Assembly (NCBI GenBank): GCA_026413225.1
Contig: CM048553.1
Span: 46,230,001 to 46,294,000, forward strand
DNA length: 64,000 nt
DNA from: Otis tarda
Taxonomy: Eukaryota > Chordata > Aves > Otidiformes > Otididae
Direction of reading: 5' to 3'
Position numbers and translations under genes: made by a program. Shown here one piece after another: positions 62,201-64,000 of this stretch. Below the pieces are notes generated by a model. The model was not told the origin of the DNA, did no database searches, and worked only from the letters and a program-made list of their open reading frames with translations. Position 1 is the first letter of the stretch. Each line of letters starts with the position of its first letter.

Positions 62201-64000
62201 CAACTGCTTTTGTTCTCATTAGACCTTTTGAAGAAAAGGTCCCTCAACTTAAGAGAGTACCCTCCGGCCTAATTCTATAGGTGCTACATTTCTTTTCTTT
62301 GCATTTTTCATGGCAATGTGTGAGTGTGATTGAGGACACGTTGGGACAGGGAGAAATGGTGGTTGGAGCCTGCTGCACTTCATCTATCCTCACGTGGATA
62401 GTACCTAGTCTCTTGTGGCCAGTAGCCAGCTGACACGTTTGAACAGCCCCTGAGTCTTGAGCTATTGCTACAGTTGGCTCTGGATGGTCTGGGGCAGCTG
62501 TCTGGAATAGGTGAGTCATTGTTTTCAAGTTGTGTGAGTAGGCTCAGACACAGCCCATCTGGTTGCCGAGCAGCAGAGTACTCAGCAACGTTTTTTCTTT
62601 CCTTCCTCTGCTCTGCTGCAAGCAACTGGGGGGAAGCTGTTGAACATTTGGAGCTGCAAAGGGGAAGCAGCTGCTGAGAACTCCAAGTTCCCAGAAGAGC
62701 TTCTCTCTGGGCTGCAGCAGGGAGGCAGATGGAGAGCTGCAGCCATGTTCCCTTCCCTAGTGAATGAGATGATTCAGATATTTCAATTAAAAATTGCAGG
62801 ACATTGTCAGGGGACACATTTTTCATATATTACAAAACATATTTTCTTTTTTTTGTTTGTTTTTAATACACTCACTCTTGAATGTTGTAACTTAGAACCT
62901 GAGAAACCATAGAAATTACTGTAAATTCAGGTCAAAGTACAGGACAGAAATCTATGGATCTTCAAGGACAGAACCTGCTTATTTAGTAGCAGCAGTATGT
63001 GTTGGGAACAGAAAAATCAAGAAATGTTGAAGAGATTGTGAAATGTTGAGAGTCAACAGTGCAGAGAAGGGAAGGGCTGATGCTGGGAAATGGTGATACA
63101 GGTACAGTTGTACAGGTTAAACTATTTTCTTGTGTATTCTATGTGCATTTCTGATTTTGTGCAATATAACATAAAAGTAATGATTTGTGGAGAATAAACT
63201 GTCCTGAGGTAAGATACTTAGTCGCTAGAATACAATGAGATTCACAGTCCCTTGGGTCTGGGATTCCTCACCTCAACACGGTGCTTACCACTAATGTGTA
63301 TTCTTGTAGACGAAATAAATTTTATAAATTGGATAAAAAAACTAGCTGACAACCATCTGTCTATTTTTTAGCAAAATGAACAGTTTTCATATAAGTCTCC
63401 TCAAAAACCTCTTTCATCATGCTGTTCAACTGATTTTTCCAAATGTCTGACTTAAGTAGTTGTCTTCTGTATGTATTTTCTGGTTTATTTTTGCTGCCTA
63501 CTCTATGTCATATTACTCCATTTCTAGTCCTACTTCAAGATCTAGTGTAGTTTAATGAAATATTTACAGTAACACATGCTACAGATTCTTGAAGCTTTAA
63601 TTCTGCTTTGTTTCTGACAAAAGTGAGTTTGGAAGAGGGACAAAGTGTCATAATTAAAGAAACCGTATTTTAATTCTTAAGAGAACAGCATCGTTTATTT
63701 GATGCTGACATGGTTATTTCAGCATCATAAATGAGAGTGTCTCTTAACTGTGCAACATTTGACTTAAGTAGAAATGCTTTTCCCAAATGTATAAACTTAT
63801 TTGGACCAATTGAGACAGATTTATTTTACTTGATTTAGGTGTCTACGTATTAGCCACTCATTGTAGGCCCTCATCATAAACCTTAGTAGAGAAACAGCAT
63901 TTCTACAACATGATCCATTCCTTCCTAAGGTAGACAGCTAATGGCAGAGATAATTGCACTGTACAGGTGCCTGTTCCTTTGTGTTAACTATAAAGGGAGT
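59232..64000 (+). other. NEK11: NEK11 intron, 3' edge of window
   Basis: The next expected NEK11 coding segment (starting GRDL in the human protein) was searched for and not found before the window end. A 13-bp perfect inverted repeat lies at 61315-61354 and a (GTTT)n stretch near 60547-60573. No transposable element was recognised. Confidence 0.75.

Noticed and set aside
62380..62826. 148-codon minus-strand open frame near the window end
   Set aside because: No domain, splice context or familiar protein was recognised, and it is intronic to NEK11. Its length is compatible with chance in locally GC-richer DNA.

Overview
This is a vertebrate nuclear genome window and almost certainly a bird. 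Three genes with spliced exons lie in the order ATP2C1 (+), ASTE1 (-), NEK11 (+), the same order as the human 3q22 locus (recalled knowledge). Three dispersed repeats match the avian CR1 LINE, and one long solo LTR resembles an avian endogenous retrovirus family. The species cannot be named from this sequence. There are no operons, CRISPR arrays or bacterial features. Exons were read by hand from splice sites, frame continuity and remembered vertebrate protein sequences.

Region 1-28.4 kb holds the 3' part of ATP2C1 (SPCA1, the Golgi Ca2+/Mn2+ pump). Twenty-three coding exons encode 813 residues, equivalent to about residue 109 of the human protein through to the stop codon. The frame is open throughout and all catalytic and ion-binding residues checked are kept. 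The first exons lie upstream of the window. Introns carry three CR1 fragments and several A- or T-rich tracts. A probable 3' UTR of about 1 kb follows.

Region 28.4-32.2 kb is the gap between the convergent ATP2C1 and ASTE1 genes; nothing was recognised there. Region 32.2-37.4 kb is ASTE1, complete on the minus strand in four coding exons (671 aa), with every FEN-like acidic catalytic position present. Its first intron holds a striking 20-bp-stem hairpin.

Region 36.6-38 kb is a CpG-rich island covering ASTE1 exon 1. It is a probable bidirectional promoter for ASTE1 and NEK11. NEK11 runs rightwards: its first coding exon is at 41.3 kb, a 17.6 kb intron follows, the second coding exon is at 59.1 kb, and the rest lies beyond the window. 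The big intron contains a 1,139-bp solo LTR with intact 5-bp target duplications and a diverged 97-bp tandem duplication.

ASTE1 and NEK11 both have reported roles in the DNA-damage response (DNA end processing and the G2/M checkpoint), which makes the shared promoter functionally suggestive. I found no convincing undescribed system. The observations most worth checking are the ASTE1 intronic hairpin, the solo LTR, an inverted CR1 pair inside one ATP2C1 intron, and the ASTE1 coding A8 run and tandem acceptors.
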